A stretch of DNA of 64,000 nucleotides from Oppiella nova (lineage: Eukaryota > Arthropoda > Arachnida > Sarcoptiformes > Oppiidae), in the NCBI GenBank assembly GCA_905397405.1, contig CAJPVJ010000008.1, positions 51,432-115,431 on the forward strand. The letters are read 5' to 3'. The notes under the pieces are model-generated. The model worked only from the letters and a program-made list of their open reading frames with translations. It did not search any database and was not told the DNA's origin. This document shows, in pieces, positions 18,170-27,982 of this stretch. How positions within the stretch are numbered: position 1 is the stretch's first letter; every line of letters starts with the position of its first letter. Both the position numbers and the translations under genes were made by a program.

Positions 18170-20518
18170 ATGAAATTATCCGTTTTATCTTTTGTTGTTT
18201 TAATTTCTTTGCCGATGTTGAGCCATGCTGAGCTTGCAAGTAAAATTTCGGCAAAAACTCAGCCTAAACTTGCTTCGCAGCCGCTTAAAACACTTTATCA
18301 ACAAAGTTTTGTTCAGCAAAAAACAATCCCTCAAGGCTGGCGCATTCCTGGCAACAATGCCGGCAATGTCTATGTTGAAAATGGGATACTTCATGTTGAT
18401 GGTCGAGCAAATTCAGTCAGTCCGACCTCAATTTTATTACCGCAAGATCTTGAAAAACAGCAAAATTATCGCATTGATCTCGAATTTACTTTAGACCAAG
18501 CTGTCAATAACTCGCGTTGGGGCAGTGTGATTTATGATGTCACAGAAACTCAGGGGGTGATTCCAAGCAGTTATTATCAATTTACCCTCAGAACAGATAC
18601 CACTGCAAAAAATGGTACGGAGTTTGGTCGTCATAAAAGTAACGGGCAGTGGGAGGTCTCTGAAACGAAAGCATTTTCGGAGAACATCAAAGCAAATCAA
18701 TGGTATAAAGCCAGCATTGTGGTGTCTGGACAACGGGTACAACACTATTTAAACCACCAGTTAATGCAGGACGTAGAACTTGACCAAGGATCTGCCAAAG
18801 GCGGCATCGGGCTTTCAGCAACAGGCCTAGTCTTAAAAGTTAAAAATATTCAAGTCTCTGAACAAACCAGTGCATTGCCAGACTTAGCCAATAAAGTCAC
18901 CCAAGTACAAGAAATTCAAACTAATGTCGTTTTGGCACCGACGCTAATTCAAAAAGTTAAAAATACCAGCAGTCCATTAAATTCAACTAATCAGTTATAT
19001 TATCAATTAGATGCCAATTTAAACTTGCTTGATCAGACAGGGAAGGTGGTTGAAACATTACAACAATATTTGGTGAATCCACAGCGCAATACCATCCCTG
19101 TTTTAGAAATCAAAGATCCCAAAAGTATTGAAGCCTTAAAATTACTCTCTAAATCTCACGATATAAGCGATATTACTGTATTGTCCAAAAGTGATGATTT
19201 ACTCAAGTCTGCGCATCAAATTGTACCTACGCTTCGAACAGCATTAGATTTAAGTCGCGAAAATTTAAAGGAGAGTCATGTAGGTCTTTCTGAAATTATG
19301 CGCCGTAGCAATCAGGCCTATGCACGCATCGTGGTTCTTCCGCATAGCTTTGCTAACAAATCGAGTGTCAGCTTTATTCAACGTCATTTAATGACAGTGT
19401 GGGTTGATACACCAGCACATGATCCGCAGGATGTCGCCAGTATTTTGACTTCAGGTGTGAATGGGATTATTACAACGCAAAGTACGCTATTTGCCAGTGT
19501 CTTAAAACAATTTCCAAAAAATACACTATTACGTAAACCCTTTATTATTGGGCATCGTGGTGTACCCAGTTTAGAAGATGAAAATACGTTAGAAAGTGCA
19601 AAACATGCAGTTGCTTTGGGAGCAGATATTGTTGAAAACGATATTTATTTAACCAAAGACCAGCATCTTGTAGTGATGCATGATGCAACAGTGGATCGCA
19701 CTACGCGTTCAACAGGTAAAATTGAAGAAATGAGCCTTGCGCAGGTTCAGCAATTAAAATCTAAAAACAAAGCTTATCCAATACCGACCCTTGCAGAATA
19801 TTTCACTACATTTAAGCACAATCCAAACTTTGTACTGATGATCGAAATGAAAAGTGCCAATCCAGCATTGGTTGCAAAAATGCAGGATGAAATTAAAAAG
19901 CACCAAGTTGAAAATCAAGTCGTCACGACCTCATTTAATGCAGATCAAGTTGCACGTGCACAGTCACAATTGTCTGAGATACCACGAGGGTTATTGGTTG
20001 GAAGTATGCCCAATAGCCGCAATACTTTAATTGCCGCCAAACAAATCAATGCCGATGTTCAGAAATATAATTCAACGTATAACCCAGCTTATCGTGCTGA
20101 TTTGATCAATCTTTTAGAAACAACCAAGCACCGTGGAATCAGTTTTTGGCCTTGGGCATTGAATGATGAAACATTTAAAAAATTATATATTGCAGGGACC
20201 TACGGAATAACCACCAATTCTGCGCAACTTTATTCGAAATACATCGTTGATATTCAAGCACCCAAGAATGTCAAAGTAAAAGCTGAACAGCCAGTATTAC
20301 TCAATGCGCAATTGGTTCAGCAAGATGGAGCGAAACTCAATCAGCAACTCAGCAATTTTGTCGTTTTATCAGGTTCTGCAAAACATGAGATTAAAAATGG
20401 TCAGTTGAGTTTCTCTGAAAAGGGCACTGCATATGTTTTGGCTGGTTATAAATATCAGATTGATGCACAAAACTTCTATCAAATCTTTTCAGCCCCTATA
20501 AAGGTCATCATCCAATAG
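18170..20518 (+). CDS. exported glycerophosphodiester phosphodiesterase with N-terminal jelly-roll-like domain
   Basis: A 782-residue exported protein with a signal peptide cleaved near SHA (residue 20). Residues about 40-230 resemble a concanavalin-like sugar- or lipid-binding jelly roll (family-level guess). Residues about 250-450 form a repeated-looking region of unknown type. The GDPD TIM barrel begins at GHRGVPSLEDENTLES (about 461) with the metal and catalytic residues in ENDIYLTKDQ and VVMHDATVDRTT. About 120 residues of beta-type sequence follow. It would hydrolyse glycerophosphodiesters in the periplasm to glycerol-3-phosphate and an alcohol. Standard GDPD enzymes are about 330-400 residues, so this one is unusually long. 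Confidence 0.82.
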   Translation: MKLSVLSFVVLISLPMLSHAELASKISAKTQPKLASQPLKTLYQQSFVQQKTIPQGWRIPGNNAGNVYVENGILHVDGRANSVSPTSILLPQDLEKQQNYRIDLEFTLDQAVNNSRWGSVIYDVTETQGVIPSSYYQFTLRTDTTAKNGTEFGRHKSNGQWEVSETKAFSENIKANQWYKASIVVSGQRVQHYLNHQLMQDVELDQGSAKGGIGLSATGLVLKVKNIQVSEQTSALPDLANKVTQVQEIQTNVVLAPTLIQKVKNTSSPLNSTNQLYYQLDANLNLLDQTGKVVETLQQYLVNPQRNTIPVLEIKDPKSIEALKLLSKSHDISDITVLSKSDDLLKSAHQIVPTLRTALDLSRENLKESHVGLSEIMRRSNQAYARIVVLPHSFANKSSVSFIQRHLMTVWVDTPAHDPQDVASILTSGVNGIITTQSTLFASVLKQFPKNTLLRKPFIIGHRGVPSLEDENTLESAKHAVALGADIVENDIYLTKDQHLVVMHDATVDRTTRSTGKIEEMSLAQVQQLKSKNKAYPIPTLAEYFTTFKHNPNFVLMIEMKSANPALVAKMQDEIKKHQVENQVVTTSFNADQVARAQSQLSEIPRGLLVGSMPNSRNTLIAAKQINADVQKYNSTYNPAYRADLINLLETTKHRGISFWPWALNDETFKKLYIAGTYGITTNSAQLYSKYIVDIQAPKNVKVKAEQPVLLNAQLVQQDGAKLNQQLSNFVVLSGSAKHEIKNGQLSFSEKGTAYVLAGYKYQIDAQNFYQIFSAPIKVIIQ

Positions 20519-20519
20519 C

Positions 20520-21053
20520 TTATTTTATGGCATCTGTTTGAAATGGGAGTTTTACATCTTTGGGGAAATTTGGAAAAAGTGTAAACAGCATCTGAGGATT
20601 ATTTTTTAGTCCTGCACCGTCCAGATAGGTCCATTGATGTGATTGTAGTGAACGAATGGCGACCATAAATGAGGGCGATGCTGCTTGAATTTGACCTGCA
20701 ACTTTCATGGTGATGGTTTTGGGTACAAAGCAAATTTCTTCATGATCTACGATATAGCTATAAAGTGGCGGCTTTGATTGTACATTGACAATTTCTACCT
20801 GTGATTTGGCAAGCAGATTTTGAGCGTATTGAAGCAGCTGCTGATAAGCTTCTGCACCACCAACATAATTGATCAGAGATGGATGGGTTTTTTGTTGCAT
20901 AAATGAATAATCATTTTTCTTTAAATCTTGTCCTAATTGATCTAAGTCAGACGCAATAATTTTAGGATAATCTTGCTGACAGCTTAACTCTTCCGCCTGT
21001 GCAGGATTTAAAATGATCAAGAATAAAATGACAGCATAAATTGTTTTTATCAT
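20520..21053 (-). CDS. exported protein of unknown function
   Basis: A 177-residue protein with a Sec signal peptide ending near AQA (residue 20). The mature part contains two cysteines (SCQQDYP and EICFVPK). Its fold looks like a nuclear-transport-factor-2 or cystatin-like shape (helical start, several beta strands), but I cannot place it. It is convergent with the GDPD gene and their stop codons are only one base apart. Location is inferred to be periplasmic. Confidence 0.6.
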   Translation of the reverse strand: MIKTIYAVILFLIILNPAQAEELSCQQDYPKIIASDLDQLGQDLKKNDYSFMQQKTHPSLINYVGGAEAYQQLLQYAQNLLAKSQVEIVNVQSKPPLYSYIVDHEEICFVPKTITMKVAGQIQAASPSFMVAIRSLQSHQWTYLDGAGLKNNPQMLFTLFPNFPKDVKLPFQTDAIK

Positions 21054-21305
21054 GTTGGATTAAATCTGAATATCGTTTGTTTTGAGTATATAAGTTTCTT
21101 AAAAAAAGTTCATCAGCAATCCAAAGCTTACCGATACTCGCTGATCCAACAGGAAATTTTGTAACTAGTCTCTGTTCATCTCTGAAAAGTTAGGTAGCGT
21201 CTACGCAAATTGATTTAATTAAAATTATGAATGAAGAAAAATTATATTCTAGTGTATGTGTTTCTAAACAGGTTGAGGATATACCCAATAACGATACACA
21301 TAAAA

Positions 21306-21329
21306 AAACCGAGTCATTCAACTCGGTTT
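21306..21329 (-). terminator. terminator of the TonB-dependent receptor gene
   Basis: AAACCGAGT and ACTCGGTTT flank a 6-base loop. On the minus strand it ends in a run of T. Confidence 0.85.
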
Positions 21330-21353
21330 GAAGCCCTTGGTTAACTTTAACCT

Positions 21354-23756
21354 CTACCACTTATAATTAATTTTGCCGTAATAGAACGCACCATTAAAGC
21401 CAAACGGTGAGAACTGGCTGTATTGCAAACTTCCACCAGTAGGTTTGTTGATGTCATAAACATCTTTATCAGGATAAACATTGGTAATGTTGTCTCCCCC
21501 AACAGTAAATTTCCAATTGTTTAATTGGTATGTCAGTGCTAAATCCAACAGCCATTTTGCAGAAAATTTCTGATCACTGGCAGCACCTGAGTTACTGTAA
21601 GTTTCGAAGCTTCCATAACGTGTGATATTGGTATTGATACCAAAATTTCCAATTTTATAATCATTGGCTAAACTGAATTTATGTTCAGGTGTGCTTCCGG
21701 CCAATAAACCATATTGTTCACGACGATCCAAACGGGTGAGGTTGACACCCAAGGCATTTAAAATCTCAGGGTTTTTATCGACATCGGTGACTTTATTGCG
21801 ATTAAAATTATAAGCCAAAGATGTGGTTAACTCGCCATAAGGCAGGTTTTGCCATTGGTAATTGGCAACTAAATCTACACCACGAGTGCGGGTATTACTG
21901 GCATTATTAAAGAAACGAACCGTGCTGAAATTGGTATCGGTAATCCCTTTAGATACTAAATAAGCGCGAACAGCGGGGCTGCTGGCATTGATATTTGAAG
22001 ATAAGCTAATGCGGTCATCAATATCAATTTGGTAGGCATCCAAAGTCACATATAGGTTTTTAGTCGGGGTAAATACCAAGCCAAGGCTATAGTTCTTTGA
22101 TTTTTCAGCTTTTAAGTCTTCTGCGCCGAGCAATTGTGCAACTTGTGAAGAACTTGGAAATGTTCCAGCCTCAACAAACTGTCCATTGACCAATTGCGAA
22201 GAAGTTTGGGTGAAATATTGTTGTGCCAGACTCGGTGCGCGAAAGCCTGTAGAAACTGAGCCACGTACCGCAACTTGAGGTAAAAGTTTATAACGTAATG
22301 AAAGAGATGCATTATTGGTGTCCCCAAAGTCATCATATTTCTCATAACGATAGGCTGTAGATGCTGAAAGTTTTTGGGTAATATCTGTTTCTAAATCAAG
22401 ATATCCAGCATAACTGTCACGTGTCCATTTCCCGGCATCTGCTTGACGAAAGCCTGATAAACCTGAAGAACCACTTTTATAATAAGAGGCAGGATTGCCT
22501 GCTTTGATTTGATATTGTTGATTTAAATACTGAGCACCAAACGCGACATTTAATGGACTTGCAAAAGCAGAGATCTCAAATTCTTTTGACAGATCAATAT
22601 TATAAACAGCTTGAGTATTCTTTAACTGTCCATTATGGAATGAATTTGGTGTTGAACCTGTATCTTTGTATAGATCGACATTGATGGTTTTTGTATTTAC
22701 ATCATATTGGTTTAAGCCATAATTGGCTGAAACATCATAGCGCCAATCTGCGACTTCCCCACGTAAGCCTGCAACGGCACTAAAGTCATCTAATTGACCG
22801 CGAATCAGCGGTAAATAACCATTTGGAAATAATGCAGGTACATTGTTCGAGGCATTACTCAAACGATAGAACCCAGCAGTTTCTGCATTACGATGGCTAT
22901 AGGTTGAAAAACCATATAATTCAACAGTATCACTAAGGTCAAAACCAGCATTAACAGAAGCTTTTACTTCATCTGATTTTGGATCACCAAAACGAAAAGT
23001 TCTTTGTCCGTATGTAGTGGCGTTTGGATCACGAAGGTCTAAACCTGCGCGATTGGTTGCTTCATTGTCCTGCCATTCACCAGAAAAAATGGCATAACCA
23101 TAATTGCCCAGTTGAGTACCGCCCGAAACATAGGATTGTTTTTGTTCACCATCACCTTTGTCATAAATACCGTAGCGAATACCTGCATCACCTGTTTTAG
23201 GATCAGACTTTAAGATAATGTTGACGACACCAGCAATTGCATCTGAACCATAGCGAGCAGACGCACCTTCTCTAAGTACTTCAATACGGCTGATGGCAGA
23301 AATCGGAATGGCATTTAAATCGGTCGGTGCTGAACCGCGTCCAATGGTGCCCCCAAGGTTAATAAATGCCCCTGTATGGCGACGTTTGCCATTCACTAAA
23401 ACCAAAACTTGATCAGGAGAAAGCCCTTTTAGTTGCACTGGGCGAACGAGTTCTGTTCCATCGACAACGGTTGGACGAGGAAAGTTAATCGAGGGGATAA
23501 TTTTAGCCAGCGCCGTACCTAACTCACTTGAACCTGTACGTTCTGTCAATTCCGCTGCACTAATCACATCAATCGGTTGTAAGGAATCTGTTTTAGAACG
23601 TTTTAGCGAACGTGTACCTGTGACAACAATGGTATCAAGTTTTTTAACTTCTTGGGTGGCTGGAATCTGTTCCGCAGCGTATGCATGTGGATACAGAAAT
23701 GTAAAAACTAAGCTGGCGGTCAGGCTTAATGAATATCGTTTTGATAATGTACGCAT
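21354..23756 (-). CDS. TonB-dependent outer-membrane receptor
   Basis: An 800-residue outer-membrane receptor. The signal peptide is cleaved after AYA (residue 27). The TonB box is likely in DTIVVTGTR. The plug domain holds the conserved LVLVNGKRRHTG, IEVLREGASARYGSDAIAGVVNI. The rest is the 22-strand barrel, ending in an aromatic residue (Trp). It resembles the general receptor group rather than a named siderophore receptor. The substrate is unknown and there is no obvious Fur box in the upstream gap. No transport partner genes are adjacent. Confidence 0.92.
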   Translation of the reverse strand: MRTLSKRYSLSLTASLVFTFLYPHAYAAEQIPATQEVKKLDTIVVTGTRSLKRSKTDSLQPIDVISAAELTERTGSSELGTALAKIIPSINFPRPTVVDGTELVRPVQLKGLSPDQVLVLVNGKRRHTGAFINLGGTIGRGSAPTDLNAIPISAISRIEVLREGASARYGSDAIAGVVNIILKSDPKTGDAGIRYGIYDKGDGEQKQSYVSGGTQLGNYGYAIFSGEWQDNEATNRAGLDLRDPNATTYGQRTFRFGDPKSDEVKASVNAGFDLSDTVELYGFSTYSHRNAETAGFYRLSNASNNVPALFPNGYLPLIRGQLDDFSAVAGLRGEVADWRYDVSANYGLNQYDVNTKTINVDLYKDTGSTPNSFHNGQLKNTQAVYNIDLSKEFEISAFASPLNVAFGAQYLNQQYQIKAGNPASYYKSGSSGLSGFRQADAGKWTRDSYAGYLDLETDITQKLSASTAYRYEKYDDFGDTNNASLSLRYKLLPQVAVRGSVSTGFRAPSLAQQYFTQTSSQLVNGQFVEAGTFPSSSQVAQLLGAEDLKAEKSKNYSLGLVFTPTKNLYVTLDAYQIDIDDRISLSSNINASSPAVRAYLVSKGITDTNFSTVRFFNNASNTRTRGVDLVANYQWQNLPYGELTTSLAYNFNRNKVTDVDKNPEILNALGVNLTRLDRREQYGLLAGSTPEHKFSLANDYKIGNFGINTNITRYGSFETYSNSGAASDQKFSAKWLLDLALTYQLNNWKFTVGGDNITNVYPDKDVYDINKPTGGSLQYSQFSPFGFNGAFYYGKINYKW

Positions 23757-24182
23757 AACTCTATTTTGTAGCTCTTTTTGTAACGGTTTGTTGTGATCAT
23801 AGTGAGCTTGAGATTATTTAGAAAACAACTTTTAAAAATATAAATAGAATAAAATCTGCAAAGTGTATGGTTATTTAAAGTGTTCTCAGTTTAGAAATCT
23901 AGATTTTATCATGCGATGTTTTATGGGAAGTTTGATACACAATCTTTTGAAATTATTGATAAAGCGTATGATTTTGATTGGCTCAGTGATGAGGCGATGA
24001 TATTGAATTAAGTTGATGAAATATAGTGATGATCAACAATTTACATCAGCAAAAGCTGGGTTTGATCAATGCTATACAGACGAATAAATCCCATGACAGA
24101 GCCCAGTTTGATCAGTTTATATTTGCTTTAATGCAAAAGGGCTACCTTAAATTGATAGCCCTTTTCACCTTATCCAATCAGC
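23757..24182. other. intergenic region between the receptor and HMA genes
   Basis: About 425 bases. A possible 31-codon open frame lies at 23916-24011 but has no ribosome site. It also carries a repeated CTGGGTTTGATCA-like pair (24055 and 24103) and the terminator of the HMA gene at 24135-24165. I see no Fur box or other known operator. Confidence 0.45.
24135..24165 (-). terminator. terminator of the HMA protein gene
   Basis: AAAAGGGCTA and its complement flank an 11-base loop; on the minus strand a T run follows. Confidence 0.8.
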
Positions 24183-24371
24183 TTAGCGTGGAGGAAAGCC
24201 CGCTTCTGATAAAGCATCAACCACTTGTTGCTGTGTTGCTGTTGTTTCAACTTTAACACTGTGACTTGGTGGATCGGCAATCACCTTAGCATTTTCATCT
24301 ACAGATTGAATTGCTTTGGTTACACCACGTGCACAACCACCACAGGTCATATTTTCAATATAAAATTCCAT
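24183..24371 (-). CDS. heavy-metal-associated (HMA) domain protein, CopZ-like copper chaperone
   Basis: A 62-residue protein of the single-domain HMA type. The metal motif MTCGGC is at residues 8-13 (MxCxxC form), followed by the usual beta-alpha-beta-beta-alpha-beta pattern (VTKAIQSVDENAKVIAD and later VVDALSEAGFPP). It would bind Cu(I) or a similar ion in the cytoplasm and hand it to a P-type ATPase, but no ATPase gene is nearby. It stands alone. Confidence 0.88.
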   Translation of the reverse strand: MEFYIENMTCGGCARGVTKAIQSVDENAKVIADPPSHSVKVETTATQQQVVDALSEAGFPPR

Positions 24372-24608
24372 ATCTCACCCTGCTCTAAGAAGACTTAAAC
24401 TTAAGATAAACCTTACCATAATTGTAAGGTCAAGTTTTAATGTTTAAAGTTTCATCGCAACGCTTTTTCAAAAATAATTTACAGTATTTTTAAGCCATCG
24501 ATTGCTGAATTTTTTACGAATGCTAAATGCCAACATAGGCGAATGGTTTATATACAGAATTTATGCTTTGATAGTAAACTCTGCATTGAAATTGTGAATG
24601 ATAAGAAC

Positions 24609-25169
24609 ATGATGATGAACAAAGACCATTTATATTCAGTGATTTACCAAGACATTCAAGATGCTTTCGCTGAGATTCAGCAGCTTACACAAGATCAGCA
24701 TTTATGTGCTATTGGTTTGGGAATGGTTGAAGATTTCTGTGGTTTCTTTTATGTAGGATGCACATTAGAACAATTAAAAACCTTTGAAGACGTCTATGAA
24801 GCATGGTGGATTTCAGAATGGAGTTGTTCAAGTACTGCCAATAATCGTGTTCACGATGCAATCACGGCTTTGTATCAGGACTTGGGAGAGGATTATACAG
24901 ATGAGCAATATAGCGAATTGCAAGCGCACTATCAAAAGACCATTATTCAAGCATTACAAGATTTAAGAACACAAGGAAAATTAAAAAACCAACAGGGTGA
25001 AGAAATTATTGTCATTATTCAATATGCAGACTCATCCGATGAAGATTTTGAGGACATTAGTTTCCCACAAATTAATCCTGAGTTTTTAGTGCCTTTATTT
25101 GAAAACCGCTTTCAGAAAAAAGCTGGTGAAAATTTATATGATTACCTATTAGAAAAATCAGCATCTTAA
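24609..25169 (+). CDS. DUF4303-family protein
   Basis: A 186-residue soluble protein, counted from the ATG at 24609; an upstream in-frame ATG at 24543 would add 22 residues. The pattern of an acidic N-terminal helix, a glycine-rich beta strand pair and the motif AWWISEWSC agrees with DUF4303, a family often linked to immunity or toxin-antidote loci (knowledge of family, low certainty). No toxin gene is beside it here. A strong terminator follows at 25176-25199. Confidence 0.6.
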   Translation: MMMNKDHLYSVIYQDIQDAFAEIQQLTQDQHLCAIGLGMVEDFCGFFYVGCTLEQLKTFEDVYEAWWISEWSCSSTANNRVHDAITALYQDLGEDYTDEQYSELQAHYQKTIIQALQDLRTQGKLKNQQGEEIIVIIQYADSSDEDFEDISFPQINPEFLVPLFENRFQKKAGENLYDYLLEKSAS

Positions 25170-25175
25170 AATAAC

Positions 25176-25199
25176 AAACCGAGCTAAAAAGCTCGGTTT
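25176..25199. terminator. bidirectional terminator between convergent genes
   Basis: AAACCGAGCT and AGCTCGGTTT flank a 4-base AAAA loop, with A and T runs on each side. It serves the DUF4303 gene and possibly purC. Confidence 0.85.
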
Positions 25200-25220
25200 C
25201 TGAAGAATCAGTATCTAAAA

Positions 25221-25940
25221 TTAGATATCTGAAAGATCTACACCAATGCGAGTAGCCACTTCTTCATAAGCTTCAACAACACCACCTAAACCTTGACGGA
25301 AACGGTCTTTGTCGAGTTTTTTCTTGGTGTCTTTATCCCATAGACGGCAACCGTCTGGAGAGAATTCGTCACCCAAAACGATACGGTCATGGAACACGCC
25401 AAATTCAAGTTTAAAATCAACAAGAAGCATGTTGCCTTGAGCGAATAAATCTTTCAGCACAACATTGACTTTTTGAGTCAATTCTTTCATTTGCGCCAAT
25501 TGTTCAGCATTTGCCCAACCCAATGCAATTGCTTGAGACTCGTTCACCATAGGATCGCCTAAAGCGTCATCTTTGAAGAACAATTCAAATGTTGGTGGAA
25601 CAAGCTCTAAACCTTCTTCAACACCCAAACGACGGCATAATGAACCTGCAGCATAATTACGCATTACACATTCAACAGGGATCATTTGCAATTTTTTCAC
25701 TAAAACTTCAGTTGGAGAAAGAAGTTTTTCGAAGTGTGTTTCAATACCAGCTGCAGCCAGTTTTTCCATGATAAAGGCATTAAAACGGTTGTTCACCTTA
25801 CCTTTACGGTCTAGTTGCTCTATTTTTTCGCCATTAAATGCAGAAGCATCGTCACGGAAAACTAGAATTAGATGATCCGCGCTATCTGTTTCATAAACAG
25901 ATTTCGCTTTACCAGTATAGAGCAAGGTTTGTTTTAACAT
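25221..25940 (-). CDS. purC: phosphoribosylaminoimidazole-succinocarboxamide synthase
   Basis: SAICAR synthetase, the ATP-dependent eighth step of purine synthesis. The 239 residues match the bacterial family: N-terminal [24 protein letters not shown], then [14 protein letters not shown] and [21 protein letters not shown]. It ends the dapA-bamC-purC run. The 37-base gap after bamC fits an operon, the same order as in E. coli. Confidence 0.97.
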   Translation of the reverse strand: MLKQTLLYTGKAKSVYETDSADHLILVFRDDASAFNGEKIEQLDRKGKVNNRFNAFIMEKLAAAGIETHFEKLLSPTEVLVKKLQMIPVECVMRNYAAGSLCRRLGVEEGLELVPPTFELFFKDDALGDPMVNESQAIALGWANAEQLAQMKELTQKVNVVLKDLFAQGNMLLVDFKLEFGVFHDRIVLGDEFSPDGCRLWDKDTKKKLDKDRFRQGLGGVVEAYEEVATRIGVDLSDI

Positions 25941-25977
25941 GGGGGAACCTTTTGCAAAAAAAAATTGCCTAGAACGA

Positions 25978-26586
25978 CTAGGCTGGCCAGTTTTGGTAAA
26001 TCTGGGTTAATAGTTCTGCAGCTTTTTCTTTGTCTGCAAAGCTATTATCGGCGTTAAACACAGCAAGTGTGTTACTTGAACCTACAGAATTAAGTTTCAA
26101 TACATAAGTTGAATTATCGATTTTTACAGTTGCCTCATTGGCATTTTTGCTTTGGCCGATAACCTTATGATTTAAGCTACTGAGGGTCGCAAGTGCGTAC
26201 TGCCAAATTGTAGCAGAATTTCCATCAATTTTGATCAGTGGATTGCCATTTCCATCAGTTAAAATTTGAGGACGACCAACACTTTCAGTTGATGCAGAAA
26301 CTTCATCAGCAGGTGCACTGATTTGAGCAACATCTGGACGAGGAACCTCGTAACGGTTGCCTCGTTTATTTTCAAATTTTGGTGCATGCTGAAGTGCAAG
26401 AGGGTCAACAATAGGAGCTGGATACATTGGCGTTGCAGGTCTAACTGTTGAACCTTCAGGGTAGCTAAGTGGCTCTACAGTGGTCGTGTTTTTATAATCT
26501 AAAGAACCATTACTGATTCCAAGGGAACTACAACCCGCCAAGCTTAAAGCTGAAATGGCAAGAGTTAAACCTAAACGTAATTGCAT
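25978..26586 (-). CDS. bamC: BamC-like outer-membrane lipoprotein (short form)
   Basis: A 202-residue lipoprotein with a lipobox LAGC (Cys 19). After the lipid anchor it has the BamC/NlpB-type N-terminal stretch (LDYKN...VEPLSYPEG). Its place between dapA and purC is the same as nlpB in E. coli, which is strong support. E. coli BamC is 344 residues with two globular domains; this one appears to keep only the N-terminal unstructured part and one domain (residues about 130-200). It would be part of the BAM complex that inserts outer-membrane proteins. This is probably the normal Acinetobacter form, but I could not compare. Confidence 0.82.
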   Translation of the reverse strand: MQLRLGLTLAISALSLAGCSSLGISNGSLDYKNTTTVEPLSYPEGSTVRPATPMYPAPIVDPLALQHAPKFENKRGNRYEVPRPDVAQISAPADEVSASTESVGRPQILTDGNGNPLIKIDGNSATIWQYALATLSSLNHKVIGQSKNANEATVKIDNSTYVLKLNSVGSSNTLAVFNADNSFADKEKAAELLTQIYQNWPA

Positions 26587-26601
26587 AATACTAAGCTCTT
26601 A

Positions 26602-27498
26602 TTAAATGAGACCCACTGCTTTGAGTTCTTCACGCAGTGGTGCACGGTATTGTTCTGCTAGGGGAGTTAATGGTAAGCGAATGCCAGTACCAATTAATTC
26701 CATTTCATGAAGTGCCCATTTCACTGGAATTGGGTTCGATTCGCAAAATAGAATATTGTTTAATTTTGCAACTTGGTCATCTTTGCTTTTTGCTGTTGCA
26801 GCATCACCTGCAATTGCAGCGGCACAAAGTTCGCTCATGATTTTTGGTGCAATATTTGCTGTTACTGAAATATTGCCGTGGGCGCCTAACTGAATCAATT
26901 CACTCGCAGTCGCATCATCACCTGAATACACCACCATGTTTTTGCCTTTTAAACCATCAATCAGCTCTTTACCACGAGGAACATCGCCAGTCGCATCTTT
27001 AATTCCTACGATTTGAGGAATATCTGCTAAACGAATCGCGGTGTCGTTGTGCAGATCTACACCAGTACGACCAGGTACGTTGTAAAGAATGATAGGTAAA
27101 TCAACAGCTTCAGCAACTGCCTTATAGTGTTGGAATAAACCTTCTTGCGTTGGTTTGTTATAATAAGGGGTAACTAAAAGTGCGGCATCTGCGCCGAGTT
27201 GTTTGGCTTCTTTGGTGAGTTCAATCGCTTCGTGTGTCGAGTTTGCACCAGTACCGGCAATAATTGGAATACGTTTATTGGCAACACGGATAATTTCTTT
27301 AATTACTTCTGTGTGTTCTGCCATGCTAAGAGTAGATGCTTCGCCAGTTGTACCGACAGCAACAATACTATTAGTGCCTTGTTCTATGTGCCACTCAACG
27401 AGCTTCTCGAGACCCTTCCAATCTACGCTGCCATCTTCAAACATAGGGGTGACGATTGCGACAATTGAGCCTTGAATGGTCTGTGCTTGCTGAGTCAT
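26602..27498 (-). CDS. dapA: 4-hydroxy-tetrahydrodipicolinate synthase
   Basis: Condenses pyruvate with aspartate semialdehyde, the first step of the lysine/diaminopimelate branch; DapB at 2823 acts next. From the ATG at 27498 the product has 298 residues; an in-frame extension to 27588 is not supported by family length. The Schiff-base lysine is Lys167 (GIKDATGD), the active-site Tyr139 is in LYNVPGRTG, and GTTGE lies at 49-53. It heads the dapA-bamC-purC operon. Confidence 0.97.
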   Translation of the reverse strand: MTQQAQTIQGSIVAIVTPMFEDGSVDWKGLEKLVEWHIEQGTNSIVAVGTTGEASTLSMAEHTEVIKEIIRVANKRIPIIAGTGANSTHEAIELTKEAKQLGADAALLVTPYYNKPTQEGLFQHYKAVAEAVDLPIILYNVPGRTGVDLHNDTAIRLADIPQIVGIKDATGDVPRGKELIDGLKGKNMVVYSGDDATASELIQLGAHGNISVTANIAPKIMSELCAAAIAGDAATAKSKDDQVAKLNNILFCESNPIPVKWALHEMELIGTGIRLPLTPLAEQYRAPLREELKAVGLI

Positions 27499-27982
27499 TT
27501 TAAAAAAATATCCTATTTTTCCATCCACATGCGTTTGAGTAAACAAGGATTGGGATGGTTGCAGTATTTTGATTTGAGCGTGAAACAATCATCTTAAAGA
27601 TTGCCTAATGCTTATGCAAATTATGACTGATTCAGCGTGTCAGAACAATATGCTTTAGTCAAAGCTTGGAAATTCTTTAACAAAAGCAACAAATCACTCA
27701 CATTTCCAAGCAATTTTTTTAATTTTCATTTTTTTATCAAACATGACCGGCATGCAGTTTTAATCCAAATGCAGGGTAAAATCTATCCTCGCTAGAAAAC
27801 AATTTTCTATTGGGCGGCTGAGTCTCGCTGTTTAGAATCTAGCGAACCGTTCTAGATGATTTCACGATTGATTTTGATAAGATGCTCGCAAATGTAGGCT
27901 TTTTTATTGTATGTTGAGTCATCGAGTATTTAAATTTTTACGATTAAAATAATAGTCATTTGGCCAATATAAGGGTAGGGAA
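27499..27982. other. divergent intergenic region dapA / pncA
   Basis: About 480 bases. It must hold the promoters of dapA (minus) and pncA (plus). A short palindromic stretch, AATCTAG...CTAGATgATT, lies near 27837-27860 and could fold in an RNA, but no known riboswitch (lysine or NAD+) was recognised. No gene seen. Confidence 0.4.

Noticed and set aside
23916-24011. 31-codon open frame (starts MFYGKFDTQ)
   Set aside because: No ribosome site and no recognised relative; it could be a remnant, but there is too little to call.
24026-24256. Plus-strand open frame of 76 codons
   Set aside because: It runs through the HMA terminator and into the HMA gene on the other strand, and has no ribosome site.
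27837-27860. Palindromic AATCTAG...CTAGAT
   Set aside because: Too short and without a T run; not enough for a terminator or riboswitch call.
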